A DNA stretch of 6,731 nt from Haloarculaceae archaeon (GTDB taxonomy: Archaea > Halobacteriota > Halobacteria > Halobacteriales > Haloarculaceae), in contig JAHENN010000101.1 in NCBI GenBank assembly GCA_018609665.1, positions 1 through 6,731 of the forward strand. Reading direction: 5' to 3'. The notes under the pieces are model-generated. The model ran no database searches and was not told the origin of the DNA. It saw only the letters and a list, made by a program, of their open reading frames with translations. Position 1 is the first letter of the stretch, and the number at the start of each line of letters is the position of its first letter. This document shows, piece after piece, positions 5,828-6,731 of this stretch. Made by a program: the position numbers and the translations under genes.

Positions 5828-6682
5828 CTACGTCGGCCGGTGAATCCCGTCGTCGGTGACGACGCTCTCCAGCAGGTGCGTCGGCGTCGCGTCGTAGGCG
5901 GGATTGCCGACGTCGAACCCCTCGACGGGCTCCGACATCACCTCGCTGGCCGGGCGGAACTCGTTCTCGAAGGCGAAGCCGTCGTCGATGAGCTTCGCGC
6001 TGGAGCCGAACACCGACACCGGTACCGCCAGTTCGGCGGCCGTGGCGGCGATCGGGAAGGTGCCCACCCGGTTGTAGAGGACGTCGTCGACGATGCAGTC
6101 CATCCCGACGACGACGCGGTCGCAGTCGTCGAGGTAGTGGCCGGCGGCGCCGTCGGTGATCAGCGTCGCCTCGACGCGGTCGATCGCCGCCAGCGTTCGG
6201 GCGGCCTTCCGGCCGATGAACCGGGGACGGGCCTCCGTCACGTAGACCTCGAGGTGGCGGCCGTCCTGTGCGGCCAGTTCGACGGCCTCCATGACGGTCG
6301 TCGAGAAGTCGTGGGTCAGCACCGTCGCGCCGTCCTCCAGCAGGTCGACGCCCTCCCGTGCGGCCTCGTGTTTGGCCCGTTCGACGCCCTCGACGACGGC
6401 GTCGATGGCGTCGGCCGTCGCCGCCTTCGCCGCCGCCACGGAGTCGTGGTCTTCGGCCGTCACCCGGTCGACGATCTCCCGCTGGGTGGTGAACAGCGAG
6501 GCGTGGGAGGTGTTCGCCCGGCGGAGCGCGTCGCTGTTCTGCTCCAGCGCCCGGCGGTACTCCTCGACGGTCGCGTACTCGCGGTCAAACAGCTCCCGCA
6601 GCGCCTCGGCGGCCGTCACCGCCACCGCCGACGACGAGTGGGTCTGCATCGCCTCGATCTCCTCGACCGCCTCGTCTATCAT
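5828..6682 (-). CDS. eIF-2B alpha / ribose-1,5-bisphosphate isomerase family protein (aIF-2B-like)
   Basis: Member of the family uniting eIF-2B alpha/beta/delta subunits with methylthioribose-1-phosphate and ribose-1,5-bisphosphate isomerases. Numbered from the Met at 6682, 284 residues: helical N domain about 1-115 (MIDEAVEEIEAMQTHSSS at the start), then a Rossmann-like C domain with TVLTHDFS at 120-127, VYVTEARPRFIGRK about 147-159, VVVGMDCIVDD 190-200, YNRVGT about 203-208 and NPAYDATP 260-267. The isomerases use a Cys right after LTH and an Asp in GAD/GMD; here Asp125 replaces the Cys while Asp195 remains. Isomerase activity by the usual mechanism is therefore doubtful, and the loop looks more like eIF-2B alpha. 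An ATG at 6709 would add nine residues, but a TATA-like box overlies it at leaderless spacing from 6682, so I prefer 6682. It is convergent with cdc48. Database names vary between initiation factor and isomerase; the role is unproven. Confidence 0.87.
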   Translation of the reverse strand: MIDEAVEEIEAMQTHSSSAVAVTAAEALRELFDREYATVEEYRRALEQNSDALRRANTSHASLFTTQREIVDRVTAEDHDSVAAAKAATADAIDAVVEGVERAKHEAAREGVDLLEDGATVLTHDFSTTVMEAVELAAQDGRHLEVYVTEARPRFIGRKAARTLAAIDRVEATLITDGAAGHYLDDCDRVVVGMDCIVDDVLYNRVGTFPIAATAAELAVPVSVFGSSAKLIDDGFAFENEFRPASEVMSEPVEGFDVGNPAYDATPTHLLESVVTDDGIHRPT

Positions 6683-6706
6683 GCCCGCACCGTCGGCCGG
6701 CGGCGG

Positions 6707-6712
6707 CATAAC
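6707..6712 (-). promoter_or_regulatory. Weak TATA-like box of the eIF-2B-family gene
   Basis: On the minus strand GTTATG, preceded by a CCGAAG stretch, is centred about 27 bases upstream of ATG 6682. This is leaderless spacing, supporting the inner start. The box is poor and the surroundings are GC-rich, so this is a tentative call. Confidence 0.4.
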
Positions 6713-6731
6713 CCCTTCGGGCGGTCCGACG

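Overview
The window comes from the chromosome of an extreme halophilic archaeon (class Halobacteria). The DNA is very GC-rich with strong GC bias at third codon positions, the proteins are loaded with Asp and Glu, and the information-processing genes are archaeal (PriS primase, GINS, Cdc48/VAT, aIF-2B-like). Several promoters sit about 26-30 bases upstream of start codons, as expected for leaderless haloarchaeal transcripts. The genus cannot be fixed from the sequence.

Layout: (1) Bases 1-2113, plus strand, hold a replication pair. The primase small subunit priS enters from the left edge without its first residues and overlaps by ATGA a Gins51-type GINS gene. (2) Bases 2108-2866, minus strand, encode an alpha/beta hydrolase with a complete Ser-Asp-His triad. 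It converges on the GINS gene, and the two TAG stops sit back to back in the palindrome CTATAG. (3) Bases 2867-3249 form a divergent intergenic region. It carries a promoter for the hydrolase at one end and, at the other, a strong TATA box plus a 17-base dyad for the next operon. (4) Bases 3250-5762, plus strand, hold a two-gene operon. An 80-residue Hsp20-like protein overlaps by ATGA a full-length two-ring Cdc48/VAT-type AAA+ unfoldase. (5) Bases 5828-6682 (possibly 6709), minus strand, encode an eIF-2B alpha/R15P-isomerase family protein that converges on cdc48 across a short gap containing a small stem-loop.

Functionally, priS and GINS act together at the replication fork. The small protein and Cdc48 look like a translationally coupled protein quality-control unit. 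The eIF-2B-like protein has the family fold but Asp where the sugar-phosphate isomerases have their catalytic Cys.

There is no mobile element, CRISPR array or RNA gene that I can support. Most of the window is conserved haloarchaeal core genome. The points most worth following are the small partner protein fused into the cdc48 operon, the dyad over its predicted transcription start, a possible promoter inside priS for GINS, and the active-site change in the eIF-2B-like protein.
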